This document shows positions 9,138 through 22,000 of a stretch of 64,000 nt of DNA, piece by piece. This DNA is from Ophiobolus disseminans (lineage: Eukaryota > Ascomycota > Dothideomycetes > Pleosporales > Phaeosphaeriaceae): the NCBI GenBank assembly GCA_010093685.1, contig MU006226.1:74964-138963 (forward strand), read 5' to 3'. Both the position numbers and the translations under genes were made by a program. How positions within the stretch are numbered: the stretch's first letter is position 1; each line of letters opens with the position of its first letter. Under the pieces are notes generated by a model. It had not been told where the DNA came from. It made no database searches and worked only from the letters and a program-made list of their open reading frames with translations.

Positions 9138-12100
9138 TGTCGGGTTACTTTGGCTTCACATTTTGGTATAATTTGCATGGGCATTGCGCGTGGTTGGTCT
9201 GGCATATTCTGCCATGGCGTTGGAAGGATTTGATGTTCAGGTTCTTCTTACAAAAAGATAGTTTCTGCTCTTCTCTTCTCTTCTTTTTTCTCTTTGGATC
9301 GTAATTGTTCTAGCTAGCTTACTGTAACACCACCGAAACGAATTCATAATCACATACCAAAGACTTGTTCTGCTTGTGGTTTGACTTTGACATTGAGACT
9401 GTAGTCGTAAGTCTTGTGTTTCACCTCACACTCTTTTCATATTACATACCGTATGAAGGAGAACGCTCTTACTCACATCACTTCCACATCTCCTCACTGG
9501 TTCCTGTAGGCACCCTACAGACCTCCCTGACCTCACCTCACCACGTCTCACAAACGGAAGCTCGCACACCTGCAACAGTGCTACGCAGCACGAGCTCCGG
9601 AGCGGAAAGCCTGCTTCCTTAGAACCTGTGTCTCCGGAACGCATCTCGGGCCAGTGCGCACAAGCAGCGCGTGATTGGGCGCGGAGAAGTCAGCCACATG
9701 TCGTACCAGGCTGTCAGGATATTGGGGATCAGGGTCTCGATGAACCTCGAGCTCACTGGCCTGTCTACTACGTTTGTGCGCCGAGCAAGACTGTGACGTA
9801 CAGCATGTAATTGCGATTGACGTCTTGTTGTACGTTATCAGAGACAGCAGAGAGTATTCTTCTCGCCCAGACGCTGTGCGAGCTTGCCAGAAGAGTGACG
9901 CGAGGCTCGACACCACCGCTGTGGACGATCAAGCACGCGAGATGCGGTGCGCCGGTTCCTATATTGTGCGTCCACTCGGGGGTTTTGCAGGTGGTGCGCG
10001 GCGTGGTGGTGCAAACAACGTTTTGAGGATGGGCTCCGGAGGTTGTATCTGGGGGTGGAATAGGTGCGACGTGGGATCTGTCATGTACCGTTGGTAGTTT
10101 TGCACTGAGAGATAGAATGTCAGGTATAGTGTAGTGATTGCTGTCGTGTCAGTCTTATGATGATACTATACTTTATCCATCATGATGAAGTCCTACCAAC
10201 GAGTACACTTGCCCCCTTAGCCCACGTAACGACTCTTGTTGAATGTGTAATCGCTTCCCCGGCCTACATCGAGCCTCAATCTCGTCCGCAACGGTCGAGC
10301 TGCATCTCTGTGCCCATTCTGTGCAACGGCGGAAGTAGATCACTTATTGGTACCACAGAAGCTACCCATGTACATGGTCGAATCGGGCATATGCGGCTTG
10401 AAACGGTTTTCGCAGCGTGCTTTGGGAACGTGGGACCGCAGGTCGATGTCGAATGTAGTCGCCCTGTATGACCGTATAGTGGGTATGCTGTGATACAGTG
10501 GTTGACAAGCATGGAGACGCTTGCACCGCATAATGTAGTCGAACAATATGGTAGTGGAGTGAGGTAGCTCGGAGTAAGGCCCTGGTTAGGTATCGAAGAC
10601 GTCGAGCATTGATCCTGTCGCTGGATGCGGAGAATTAGGACGTGCAAGCCACCTGGGTGAGCATAGCGACGTTAGACAACGACTTTAGTGACCACACGTA
10701 TAGCATGAAACACTTTGCATCGAGAAGTGTTCCGTTGGACCCACCTTGTATCGCAGCCCGGCAGATACAGCCAAACTCAGGTTGAGGCCCTCTCACTTGA
10801 TTGCCAAGACCATAAAGTCGAGACCTACCACAAGCTACAGTAAAATTCCAGTACTCAGATCCTGGCAGCTTTCCAGAGTGCGCCATCGCCAGCAGCACTC
10901 AAAGAAGCGCCCAAAATAGATGGGCGGTAGATCAGTTGCTGCTTCGGACTTTAGTGCTGTGCTGTCCCTGGTCCCGGTCCCTCGGTTGGATGCGAGTGAG
11001 TGCTAAGACCCCACATGTTCCGTATTGAAGAGTTACCCTTTTGGGCGTTGTAATTATCCAAGACGTGTGGCGAGCGCGCTGTTTACCAGCCGTACCTGAT
11101 CGGCCTATGGACTGGGTATCCGGGAGAATGAACAAGTGTGGGTGATGCGACCGGTAGGAGGTGCTAGGCGAGTGGAAGCGATGGTATAGGTGGGCGTTAA
11201 GAAACACAGTTTGACGACGGTTGTTTGTCGTATTGGAGGGGCAGTCCTTGTCATAGGTGATCGGGTAGTGGTGGCAGCAGCATGCATGAAGACTCAAGAT
11301 GATGCCTGGGAGATGAGTATCGAGGGTGGCGTTAGTGTCGAGCATCAGAACATTCTTCTCGGGACTAAGATGTGTGTACGCGGAGAGTTAGTTTGGCGAC
11401 GGAGATGGACTTGGTTTCAAGGTAGAAGTGTCTTGTGACGGGCTTGGGTGAGGTGTAGTCCTTATAGGATGCTGACTCGAGTGGGCGTGCAATCTATCGC
11501 ACGCTATCTGGGCTATTTCTGCTCACGTTCGGCGGCGGACGGGCCAGCATGTGAGAGTCAGATCGGGCGCTACTGCTGAGATGATCTCCCAGGCCGGGTG
11601 AGCGCTGCAGGCGAAGAAATGGCTGCAAGAAACGTTGCTTGACAGTTGCAGTGAATTGCGCCTCGGCTGCCTGGCGGAGTGAAACGGCAGCACATGAAGG
11701 GCGACCCTGGCAAATAAGTCTGGGTGCAGTTCGCATGGGCTGGGTGCCCAAAGGGGAGGGCTTGCTAGTTCGAGCGTGATCAAACCCGATGAAACAGCGG
11801 AAACGCTCGTCTAGCAGCCCCCGGCAGGGCTCGGCATGGCGGGCGCTGATTGGGCGGGACGGGAGTATTGGCTGCCCCCAGGCGTCCACCCGCCGCGCTC
11901 GCTGGACGCAGCTGAGTGTTGGTAAGCTGCGGCGCTGCGAGGTGCTGACTGGGTGCAGCGCGGCGACTACCAGCGACGGCGCGCCGCAGCGTGAAGAGTC
12001 TGCAGGCGGGCAGGCGGGCAGCGGCGTGGTGGTGAATGTCGTCGGCGGATGCGAAACAGTGGTTGTAGGTGGCGTCGGCGGTGCGAATCTCGTCGCCCTG

Positions 12101-12436
12101 CGCTAGGACAGGCATGCGTGTGTGCGGGCCAATGATGCCTGTCCCCTGCGCGTTGGATGCGTCCGCTGCAGAGGATGCCATGCCAGATGCGCCTCTAGAG
12201 TCGCTGCGAAAGACAAGACAACATCCACCCACTCCGCACCGCTCGCCGTGCCTTTCTCATCCCCGTGGCTGCCCTGCCCATCCTGAACTCCACTTGACAG
12301 CGCCCCTGTCGCACCTTCGCACCGTCTCGCAGCTGAGGCATCCCTCGACATTTAGTGTTGCGGACGTCCTGCGACACGCTCCTACAATCTTCCTGCCCCT
12401 CCCATCCAACGACTCCTCCGCTACCACGTCGCGGCC
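9138..12436. other. 3.3-kb region without recognisable gene
   Basis: Short overlapping frames occur on both strands with no conserved motif or convincing splice structure. From about 11500 the sequence becomes GC-rich and leads into the next gene, so part may be its long promoter and 5' UTR. A rapidly evolving gene or non-coding RNA cannot be excluded. Confidence 0.4.
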
Positions 12437-13934
12437 ATGACCACCGCTGTCGCCAATCCCAGCATCCCTGCCCACCACACGGCTCCGCCCACGGCAGACG
12501 GCGTGGGCTCCTCGAGGACATATGCCGCCATTGCGCCCTCGACTTCCTCTCCCCACGCCGTGACGCCCAACGCCCGCCTCTCCAAGCTGCCTCACCATGA
12601 TGCTTCACCTACCGCCTCTGGCAGTGACGCCGCAGCATTCAGAGCGGACGGCAAGCGCTCGCCTCTTTCGTACGTCTTTTAGCATATCCTCTCGTTCCTC
12701 TTCGTCCTGCCGCCCGACCAGCGCGGGCTCTCCCACCTCCATGTCTCCCCCCGCGAGAATGTCTCCGCCGCGCAGAGATATCATGTCTAACCGCCCCTCG
12801 TCGAGCAGGTCCCGCGGCCCGGCACCCAAGATCGTGGTGAAGAAGGAGCCGAACTCGCCCGACATGCCCCAGACGACCCGGCACCGCCCGCAGCGCCTCA
12901 ACCTCTCCAACAACCACAATATCGTCCACTCGTCGGGCGCCCTCACGGCGCGCCCCTCGGGCCAGGGCAGCGCGAACCTGATGGACGTCGGCCTTGCCTG
13001 CCTGTCGCCGGGCTTCCACACCCAGGACCCCACCATGCGCGAGCAGCTGCAGCGGAGTCTGGACGTGCGGGAGCGACAGCGGCAGATCATCGAGGCCCGC
13101 CAGAAGCACGGCGGCAAGGGACCCGGGCCCGAAGACGATGCCCCCAGGCACGGCGACTCAACGGGCGCCTTTGGCCGGCCCATCAAGACCCCGCAGACCT
13201 CACGCCGGAAAGGACCGCCGCCGGGCCTCTCCATCGCGCCGCCCACCGCCCAGCAGTTCGCCCACGACCGCGTCATCCAGTCCGCGCCCATCAACCAGAC
13301 CTTCACCGGCCTGCGCAGCAACGCCCCGCCCTCGCGGCAGCTCGCCAACGGCCCCTCGAACCTGTCGCAGACGTCGCACATCCACCACGTACCCGCACAG
13401 CAGACAAACAACCGTCTGCCGCCCATCTCAGACGTCTTCCCAGAGCCTCTCGGCACCGCGCGGCACCCCTACCACACCAGCAGCCCCGGCCACTCGTCGC
13501 ATTCCAACGTGCAGCCGCCAATGCCCTCGCCAGGATTCCCGCCCCATCACCAACAGCCACAGCCCCCAACATCGCGGCCCCGCGAGTACAAGTCCGCCGA
13601 GGATGCAGTGGCTTCGCTGTCTGGGGGTCGTGAGGATCTCTTGCCGCGCCTCGTACACTACGGCGGCCACCAGCCACCCACGCCGCCGTCGCCAATGCCA
13701 AATAAAGCTGGGTCGTCGGCATACCCGCCGCATGCTGACCTGCACCGCAGCGGAAGCAATAGGAGACGTGGTCGCGACGAGTACGAGATGGACAACGGCA
13801 CACCGCCTCTTGGACGACAAGCACCCCGTCTTGGACCCTTTGGAGCCGGCCGCGACTCGCCAGACACACAACAGAAGAAGAAGGAAGAGTTCATTGGACT
13901 GTGTGCAAGAGCCTGGGACCTCTTCCACTCGTGA
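12437..13934 (+). CDS. Pro/Ser/His-rich fungal protein of unknown function
   Basis: Two exons, 12437-12669 and 12722-13934, give about 481 aa. The 52-bp intron (GTACGT to CCAG) is needed to connect the start MTTAVANPSIPAHH to the long downstream frame and keeps phase. The protein is mostly disordered, with many SPxx, PP and basic-SP segments. Two stretches look ordered. One is around residues 160-205 (DVGLACLSPGF, then a charged helix with MREQLQRSLDVRERQRQIIE). The other is the C-terminus, KKKEEFIGLCARAWDLFHS. Such short conserved patches in a disordered protein suggest a regulatory or scaffold role, but I do not recognise the family and assign no function. Third-position GC is high and codon use looks like a normal host gene. 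Confidence 0.7.
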
Positions 13935-16560
13935 TAATCAGCCCCTGGCACCTTCGAATTTACGGCGTAATACGGAGTAAGGCATCTGTCCACGAGACAA
14001 ACACCTTCGCTTGATCTATTCTGATTCCACTTGGCCTATCGACGTTTGCGAGCCATCTATTCTTACCCCTTGTCGCATCACCACAAGCGTGCGTCCGCGC
14101 ACGTTTTGTTTTTGTAAAAGCACCATTTGTGTTTAATATGGGCACGTCTCTCTATCTGTTTCGCGCACATACCACCACCATTTCTTTATGTTGTTTCGAA
14201 ACCACCACCTACTTCAATTTCTATTGGCAATGCTAGGGCGGGTATGTTTGTTGATGCTGATATGCCGTTTGGACGTTCTTCGGTGTTGGATTTGGTCAAG
14301 ATGAAACACCACTTGTCTCATGACCTTTATACCTTTCTCCGGCAGTGCGTTGGAAACGAATCACCGCCACAACCACGCTTTTTATGTATTTGGGCGGCAT
14401 GTTTGGGCACGCTGTGGAGGAGATACCTCGTGCAGTTTTTCTTTCGGGGTGGATAGCTGCCGACGCGTGAGCGAGGATGGAAAGGCTTTGTTTGGATTCC
14501 GCATTCGCAACGCATTATTCAGCAAGCCGCGTTGTTGTAGTCTGAAATTAAGCCGTTCACATCTCAAACATGGCTTCCTACGTGCTGCACAGTGATCTGC
14601 AAAACACAACAAGTAGGTCCACAGCCACAACGCCCGTAGCAGCAGAACGCAAAACTGCAAATCCGTCGATCCCGTCACACGTAAACGACCCCAATGCTTG
14701 GCTCCGAACGAGTCACACAAAAACCAGTCCCTCCCAATTCTTTCTATCCAGTGACTCACTCACACAAAGCCCTCCCTTCCCTCCAATTTACCACTCAGGG
14801 AACTCTGCTGCTGATCCCACATTCTCAATGATCGCCCACCAGGATACCGTTTTTCCACGCTTCGGCCTAGCTGGCATGAAACGCGCGCTCGGACCTTGCC
14901 GCAACTCGTGAAACACCCGCGTTTTTTATTCTTTCGTGCGGGAGGAAGCGAAGACGGCATGCATGCCACGCACGAAGGAAGCAAAGGATGTAGTGTGCTG
15001 GAGCGAGATTAGAATTGGAAGGATGGGGAGATTTGGTTTGGAGTTTAGGTTTTTGGGATGCGGGATGTAGGTAGTGTAGTGTAGTGTAGTGTGCAAGCCA
15101 CGTGCTAGTTTGGATACTTTTGGCAGGGAACGAACGCAGGGCAGGCAGGGAAGAACGCTGAACATCTCGGCAAAGAACCGCGTATTGCGTGTGATGTGGG
15201 GAGGAATGGAGATGAGATACCCTATTCAGGTTGGTGACTGACAAATTCGTATGAGTGGTTTGAACGCATGGAGAAGGATGCTTGTGGTTTTTTGAGCGCG
15301 TTGTGGAGATGAAGGATCTGAGTGCATCGGAGACGGAATGTTTGTGGATTTTTGTGTTTGTTAGGAGCGGGAAGCGAGAGGATGGAGGGCGGGTGCTGGG
15401 ATGGATGGGAGGCGGGGTGTGCTGCTTGGGGAAGGTAGTGAGGAAGGTGTGGGTTTGCTTGGAGGAGTGAGGATTCTGGATTCGGAGTTGGACACATGTG
15501 GGTTTGGATGAGGCCGGTATGTATCCAGCTCATTGTAGTTACCAGAGCATCGTTGCGGTATCTTACCTGTCACTGTCATGGATACTGCATGTCCTGTTTG
15601 TCGCTTAATCTTTTGCAGTCCGACAGTAATCCAGTTGTCGAGGATCGTCTCAAGCATCTTGAAGCCTAGATACTTATGCTTTCATCAGTCCTCAGTGCGT
15701 CGCTTACCGACCGTTCTGAGCGCTGAGCTCGGCCTCATTTCTTGACCATGACTCCAACGCGCCGAGGATTTTGACAAAGCTCGTCATGTTCTATAGCGAA
15801 AGCGAGTACGACATGGAGGTGCCCTGCGCTTATGGCGGATTCAAATGCTTGGCCCCGTATCGCCCTTCGCGAGAGCCTCTTGTTTTTGAGGAAGTACTCG
15901 AAAGAACATTCTTCCCCGGACTGGCAACACGAATCACGGGATCCTTGAACAATTTGACTGTTTTCTGATCGTGACAATAACAAGATAAATCCTGGAAGCC
16001 TGGGTTCATGGTTACCCGGTTCAAGAGGTCCGAAAAATAGGTAACAATAGTCGCTTGTAGTGACCAACGTGTTAGGCTAGACAGCAACTCCTTGCTCTAG
16101 AGTTTAAGATTCCATGAGGTTGATATCACAACGCATACACCTGGCTTCGCATTGTCTCCATACTAATGTTGTGACATACCTTGCGAACTACCCCAGCTAT
16201 GGTGCGTGTTGAGAAAGCCTTTTCCAGCGGCGGGATCTTGATGGCAACCTTGGAAGGTAGTGTTGCCGAAATCGATCATGCTCATGTCCTTGGCCGGCTC
16301 CCACTTTATTGTGCTTCAAGAAACCCTTCAGCACGTTGGTTTCGCAAAGCTAGTATGGCTTTCCCGGGGTAATGTTATGGTCCTTGGTCAGCAAGCTTTT
16401 GGGTGCTGGCGGAACGTAGGATAGTAAGGTCACCATACGGATTACAAGTCGCAATCTCAAGCCTCCTTGGCGGTCTCGAAGGTGAACAGCAAGCACAAGA
16501 ATCTCGCGAAGTTTCTTTAGTGGCAGCTCTAACAGAGTAATAGCGCTATACGTGTGTCCT
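13935..16560. other. 2.6-kb region without recognisable gene
   Basis: Contains pyrimidine- and purine-biased stretches, a small TAGTG-type repeat near 15070-15092 and several short frames. The 110-codon minus-strand frame at 15735-16067 has no recognisable motif. It forms the left flank of the transposon island. Confidence 0.4.
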
Positions 16561-16561
16561 A

Positions 16562-16576
16562 GTTGTTGTTGTTGTT

Positions 16577-16660
<84 letters not shown>

Positions 16661-16661
16661 G
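16562..16661. repeat. (TTG)n microsatellite
   Basis: About 33 TTG units with two TTA interruptions, directly left of the transposon island. It is not inside a recognisable gene, so a polyglutamine or polyleucine role is not supported. Confidence 0.95.
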
Positions 16662-16686
16662 CTCGATGAGGTTCCACCCTACCTAT

Positions 16687-16884
16687 TGTTAGGAATAAGT
16701 GGATAGAGAGCGGTAGAGTAGGCATAGATTAGGCAGAAGAGGTTAAAGGTTGATATATTCCCCTTGTGTGTGTTATGAGACGAATCGCTGTCCTCTAGAC
16801 AGCTCTCCAATCCTGCCCTATATACTGCGGGGTAAGGTTATGTAATCTTGTCCTTTATTAACCCTATATAGGCTAGTCTTAACA
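16687..16884. repeat. possible solo LTR at left edge of the island
   Basis: A 198-bp segment starts TGTTAGGA and ends TCTTAACA, an imperfect TG...CA terminal inverted pair of copia-LTR size. No second copy was found in the window and the flanks do not give a clean target duplication, so this is tentative. Confidence 0.25.
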
Positions 16885-18247
16885 ATATCCCTCTTGTTAG
16901 GGATAGTTAACTTAACTGTAGAAATTTCTTACACGGGTCGTCCCGCGCAAGGGCAGATACTGTCTACGTCCGCTATATTAAGCTATATTGGCCTAGGGCG
17001 ATTTTGTTTTGAAATTCTGCCTTCACCTAGCAAGAGACCTAAGCAGGAATCTCTCTTACCTTCAAAATTGCCTCGTTCCTAGCGCGTTTAAGCGTTTGCA
17101 AACGGCTATAAAAATAAGCCCTTAGCTTATTTTAACAATTACTCCTACACCTCACTCTACTTTCTGCGCGTAAGTAATCCTCTATCTAGGGAATTCTAAG
17201 ATCGAAATTCTAGGACCTAACCTAATTAGAACGACGTTATATAGCGCGTTCTAGTACGTTCTAGCAGGGTCAGGCTTATTATAGGCCAAAGTGGCCGTTA
17301 TTGTAGTAACCTAGGACTAACTTTTATTTCTAGGCATAACACGACTTTCTGCTCCACGACCTTATCCGCTCTTACTACTATTTGCATCCTGCCCTGCATT
17401 ACGCGCCTTGCCGCTATAACACGTACTATTATTAACGATAGATAGGAAGACCTTAACAACTATAGCGCCTATACCGCTTATCCCTACATAAGGTGCTAAG
17501 ATAGCTTTGTTAACAGTAACCTCGAGTTTAATAGCTGCATAGGGTGCCGTATGCCTATAATTACTAACAAGAATAACAATAAGCTCACTTAGAAGAAGTT
17601 CTAAGGCAAGACTAGGAAGAGTAACGTAGTCTAGTTCCTTCGGTGCAAACGCTGCCTAGCTAAGGGCGCAGACTGCTTTCTAGTGAGTAATTTGCCTAAT
17701 TCAGCACATCTAGGCGCTTTCTAGCGCAATCTAGGCTATATTAACGCATCTAGCCTCCTAAGGGCTACGAGAAGCAGTACTAGCGCCTAGAGGAGCTAAT
17801 AGTGACCGCTGAGACCGCGGAGACAATAGTCACTTGCCGTCCTAACCCTACTAAGCCTTAGGGAGAGAATATTACTAAGAAGATATATAAGCGGGCTCTA
17901 GAGCAATCTTAGGACTGCGCTGCGTTTATTGCGTACGCTAGCAAGGTGTTCTACGCTGTTTCTAGGTAAGCTTTTTTATTTTTTGTCTCTAGGATCTAGC
18001 TAATCTCTTAGAGTCTAGTTAAGCCCTACGCTGTCTATCTAACTGCTTATAGTGGCGCTATTAAGCTCGAAGACAATAATCACTCTAGAGTTATTATAAA
18101 ATATCGCAACAGAACTATTGTAGATTAGGCTAGCGCCGCTAGCAAGAAGAAGCGCGCACTTAAGGAGGCTAAGGCTAGCACTAACGAAGACACTCCTAAG
18201 ACGCCTAAGAAGCGCGTAAGTTATCCTATTCTAGTACAATCTAGCAC

Positions 18248-18516
18248 TGTAAGAGGTTAGACCTCTGCTATCCTTAGTAGAGTCACTTCGGTTCAATAGA
18301 AGAGCATGGAATGTTATGGAATGTCCTGGAATGTCCGGGAACTAACTAGAACAAGACATAATCTTCTAACAGCTAACAAATACTAATGTATGTAGAAACT
18401 TCCAGAAGCCAGCAGTCTGCTATAAAGTTAGTCTGCTCTCTTGCTCTAGATAGACTCCATCGAATTCATCACGGTTAAACCTAGCCTTTCTGCAGTCTTC
18501 TGCCTGGCCTCTTACA
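18248..18516 (+). repeat. gypsy 5' LTR
   Basis: 269 bp, TG...CA with inverted ends TGTAAGAGG/CCTCTTACA; pairs with 23792-24060. Confidence 0.93.
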
Positions 18517-18568
18517 TTTGAATTCGATTAACCACTTAAGTAGCTAGTGTAGCTATCCCCTAGTGCTC

Positions 18569-18655
18569 TACAACGGAATTGCGAGAGCAATACAACGGAA
18601 CAATTGCGAGAGCAATACAACGGAATAATTGCGAGAGTAATACAACGGAATACAA
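18569..18655 (+). repeat. about 25-bp tandem repeat in gypsy leader
   Basis: Three to four copies of a unit containing TTGCGAGAGCAATACAACGG. The same unit occurs in reverse orientation near 29630-29690 next to the second LTR, showing that the two leaders are related. Confidence 0.85.
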
Positions 18656-18711
18656 GGACGCCACTGCAGGGACCTCTACGGTTGAACACCTACCTGAGCA
18701 CATAACGTAAA

Positions 18712-18960
18712 CATTAGACATCAACAGAATTATTAGGCATTAACAGAATTATCGGGCATCAACAGAATCATCGGGCATTAACGGAATTATTAGACATTAA
18801 CAGAATTATCGGGCATTAACGGAATTATTGGATATCAACGGAATCATTAGGCATTAACAGAATTATTGGACATCAACGGAATCATTAGGCATCAACGGAA
18901 TCATTAGACATCAACGGAATTATTGGACATTACTGGAATCACTAGAATTACTGGAATTAA
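18712..18960 (+). repeat. 19-bp minisatellite in gypsy leader
   Basis: About a dozen diverged copies of a 19-bp unit of the type GAATTATTAGGCATTAACA; variation among units is mostly C/T and A/G. Confidence 0.85.
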
Positions 18961-19009
18961 CCGGACACAATAGAACATACTATAGAAGAACCTAAGCAAA
19001 TAGCTAACA

Positions 19010-22000
19010 GCAGCAATGCTGCAAATGCTCCTCTAACTATAGAACAAACCTTCTACGCCTTTATGCAGCAGATAGTGCAAGGCAACGCTATTAACTAGTA
19101 AACCCTGCAAGGACTCTAGAATATCCTGCAAGGCATTAACACGCCGCAGCCTAAAAAGAGGAAGGAGAAGCTGCCACAGCTCTCAGAGTTTGATAGCACC
19201 CGCTCTAAATAGGCTGGATAGGAGATTAAGGCAAAGAACAAGATAAAGACAGATAGCAGGATTATTAGGTTAGACATAGACTAGCTGCGCTATATCTTTG
19301 CAAGACTACGTAGTAATGCCCGCAATATGTGCTTAGCCTTTGTTAGGGCTAAGGAGGAGGAAGAGAGTGGTTTAGGTATGCAATTGCTAGAATACCTAGC
19401 TAGCACCTACAGCGACCCTAATCTACAGAAAAAAGCTCTCTCTAATGTCTACTTAATCAAGCAGAAGGCACATAAGTCTTTTGCCCGCTTTCTGCTACGC
19501 TTTAAGACTAAGCTAGCAAATGCTAGAGCATTGTCATTTAATAACACTATCAAGATTTCACTCCTAGAAAACGCTATTAGCCACGCTATGCAGGAGAGAC
19601 TTATTAGTGTCTTTCCACTTCTAATTAAGTATAGCGCTTTCACCTCCCTACTTTAAACTATAGGGTTAAGGCTAGACGCTATCAAGACACTATAGAGACC
19701 CTAACCTCACGCTTAACGCTACGCGCAGCAAAACGATAGTATAGATTAGGAGCCTACACTTGTTCATGCTGCTTAATCCCTAGGAAATCAACGCGCTAAG
19801 TAGGTGAGCAAGGATAAGATTTAGAGACGCAGGAATAACCGCTTGTGTATACGCTGTAGAGCTTCTAGATATATTATCAGCTTCTGTTAGTATGCCCCTA
19901 CACGTTGCCCTTCTCCTACTACTATTGCAACTACAAAGATTGCAGAGATGCTACAGCTAGAAGAGGAGGAGACTAAGTCGGAAAAAGAGTAGCTCCTGCT
20001 TAAAGTCACTAGCAGGAGCACAAGGAGAAGGCTTTAAGGATAAAGCAAAACTAGCGCTTATTTCAGCCCTATATAAAAGCAAAACCAATTACTGTATATA
20101 TGCTTATTAATCACACTCACTACGCATCTATAATGCTAGATTCTAGTTGCTTGACATATGCTCTAGTGAGCGCCTACTTTGCCTAGAAAGCTAAACTCTA
20201 GTGCATCAATTTACCTACTCTAAGGACCCTCTAAGGAGTAGAAGGAACTAGAACTATTAGGCAAGCTTGCCACTTTACATACGATATTAAAGGATACACA
20301 CGCATAGGATAGGGATACATAATAGAGAACACTCACCTTAGTTTTAATATCTTACTTAGACGCTCCTAGTTTAACAGATACAATGTTACTATTGCACTAG
20401 CAAAGAAGTTAATCTTTATCTACTTAGAAAGGACCTGTATCCGCCTCCGCAGCAAGAAAGGAGAACTACCTCCTACACTAACAGTCTAGGAGATCTCTAT
20501 AGTAGCTATGCAGAGATATATTTAAGTATCTAAGAAAGACAAGTCTGTTAGTGTATTTGCTGCCTCTATAGCAGACATCTAGAAGGCTTTAGCTCCTAAA
20601 GCACAATTGAGCTTAGAGCAGATTAAAGACCTCCTACTACTAAGCTACCGCCACTAGCTGCTAGTCTTTGATCCAAACCAAGCTGCTAAGCTCTCTCTAC
20701 ACCGCCCTAGAGTAGACTACTACATTAAGCTTATTAAAGAAGATAGAAAGAGTCTGCAAATACTATAGGGCCCTCTCTACAATATATCTAGAGATGAGTT
20801 ACTAGTGCTCTGCAAAGAACTTACATCACTACTAGATAAGGGATTTATTAGGGTTAGCAGCTCTCCTGCTGCAGCCCTAGTTCTCTTTGCAAAGAAACTA
20901 GGAGAAGGCCTACGCATGTGCATTAACTACCGCGCCCTTAATGTAATTACTAAGAAGGACAGATACCCTCTGCCTCTTATCTATAAGACATTAAACAACA
21001 TCTGCAAGGCTAAGTAGTATACTAAGCTAGATGTTATTGCGGCTTTCTACAAGATACGCATTTAAGAAGGGGATAAATAGCTTACTGCTTTCCGCACACG
21101 CTTTAGGCTATATAAGTGGCTAGTCACTCTATTTAGTATAGTTAGCTCTCCTAGCACCTTTTAACGCTACATTAACTAGGTCTTACGTTAGTTCTTAGAT
21201 GAGTTTGTATCTGCCTACCTAGACGATATTCTAATATACACTAATAGCTCTCTCTAGGAACATCGCGCCTATGTCAACAAGGTTCTAGATGCCCTTAGAG
21301 AGGCTAGACTCTAGCTAGACATTAAGAAGTGTGAATTTGAAGTTAAGTCCACTAAGTACCTAGGATTTATTATTAACATAGAGAAGGGACTGCTTATAGA
21401 CCCTTAGAAGATTAAAGCTATTACTAACTAGAAAGCACCTACATTAGTTAAAGGCGTACGCAGCTTCTTAGGATTTGCAAACTTCTACCGCAGATTTATC
21501 TAGGATTTTGCTAACACTGCAGCACCTCTTACTAGACTTACTAGAGATGTTACCTAGCGCTAGACCTAAGAAGAACAAGAAGCCTTTGACAAACTCAAGG
21601 CTGTCTTTATTAGTAAGCCTATCCTAGCTTATTTCTATCTAGATAGGGAAACAGTAGTAGAGATAGACTTATCTGGCTATGCAGTTAGAGGAGTACTTTC
21701 CTAGTATAATAAGAAGGGAGTCCTTAGGCCCTGTGCCTACTTCTCACGCAAGAACAACCCTTATAAATGCAACTATAAGATTTATAACAAAGAGATGCTA
21801 GCTATTATACGCTACCTAGAGGAATAGAACTCTAAACTTAGGACAGTCACTAAGTTCACTGTCCTGACAGACTACAAGAACCTAGAGTACTTTACTAAGC
21901 TAAGAAAGCTTAATAAAAGGCAGATTAGATAGTCAATCCTACTAGGACGCTATAACATCACGCTTTAATATCGACCTAGGAAGCTAAATAAAAGAGCAGA

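Noticed and set aside
11780..12232. Minus-strand 150-codon frame upstream of 12437
   Set aside because: GC-rich shadow with competing frames on both strands and no domain.
12605..13456. 283-codon minus-strand frame
   Set aside because: Shadow of the GC-rich plus-strand gene at 12437-13934; no motif, composition mirrors the sense codons.
15735..16067. Minus-strand 110-codon frame as a gene
   Set aside because: No domain, no splice support, unbiased codons.
16562..16661. Polyglutamine or polyleucine coding repeat
   Set aside because: No flanking reading frame; a plain TTG microsatellite.
18712..18960. CRISPR-like array
   Set aside because: Units are contiguous 19-mers without unique spacers, in a eukaryotic retrotransposon leader.
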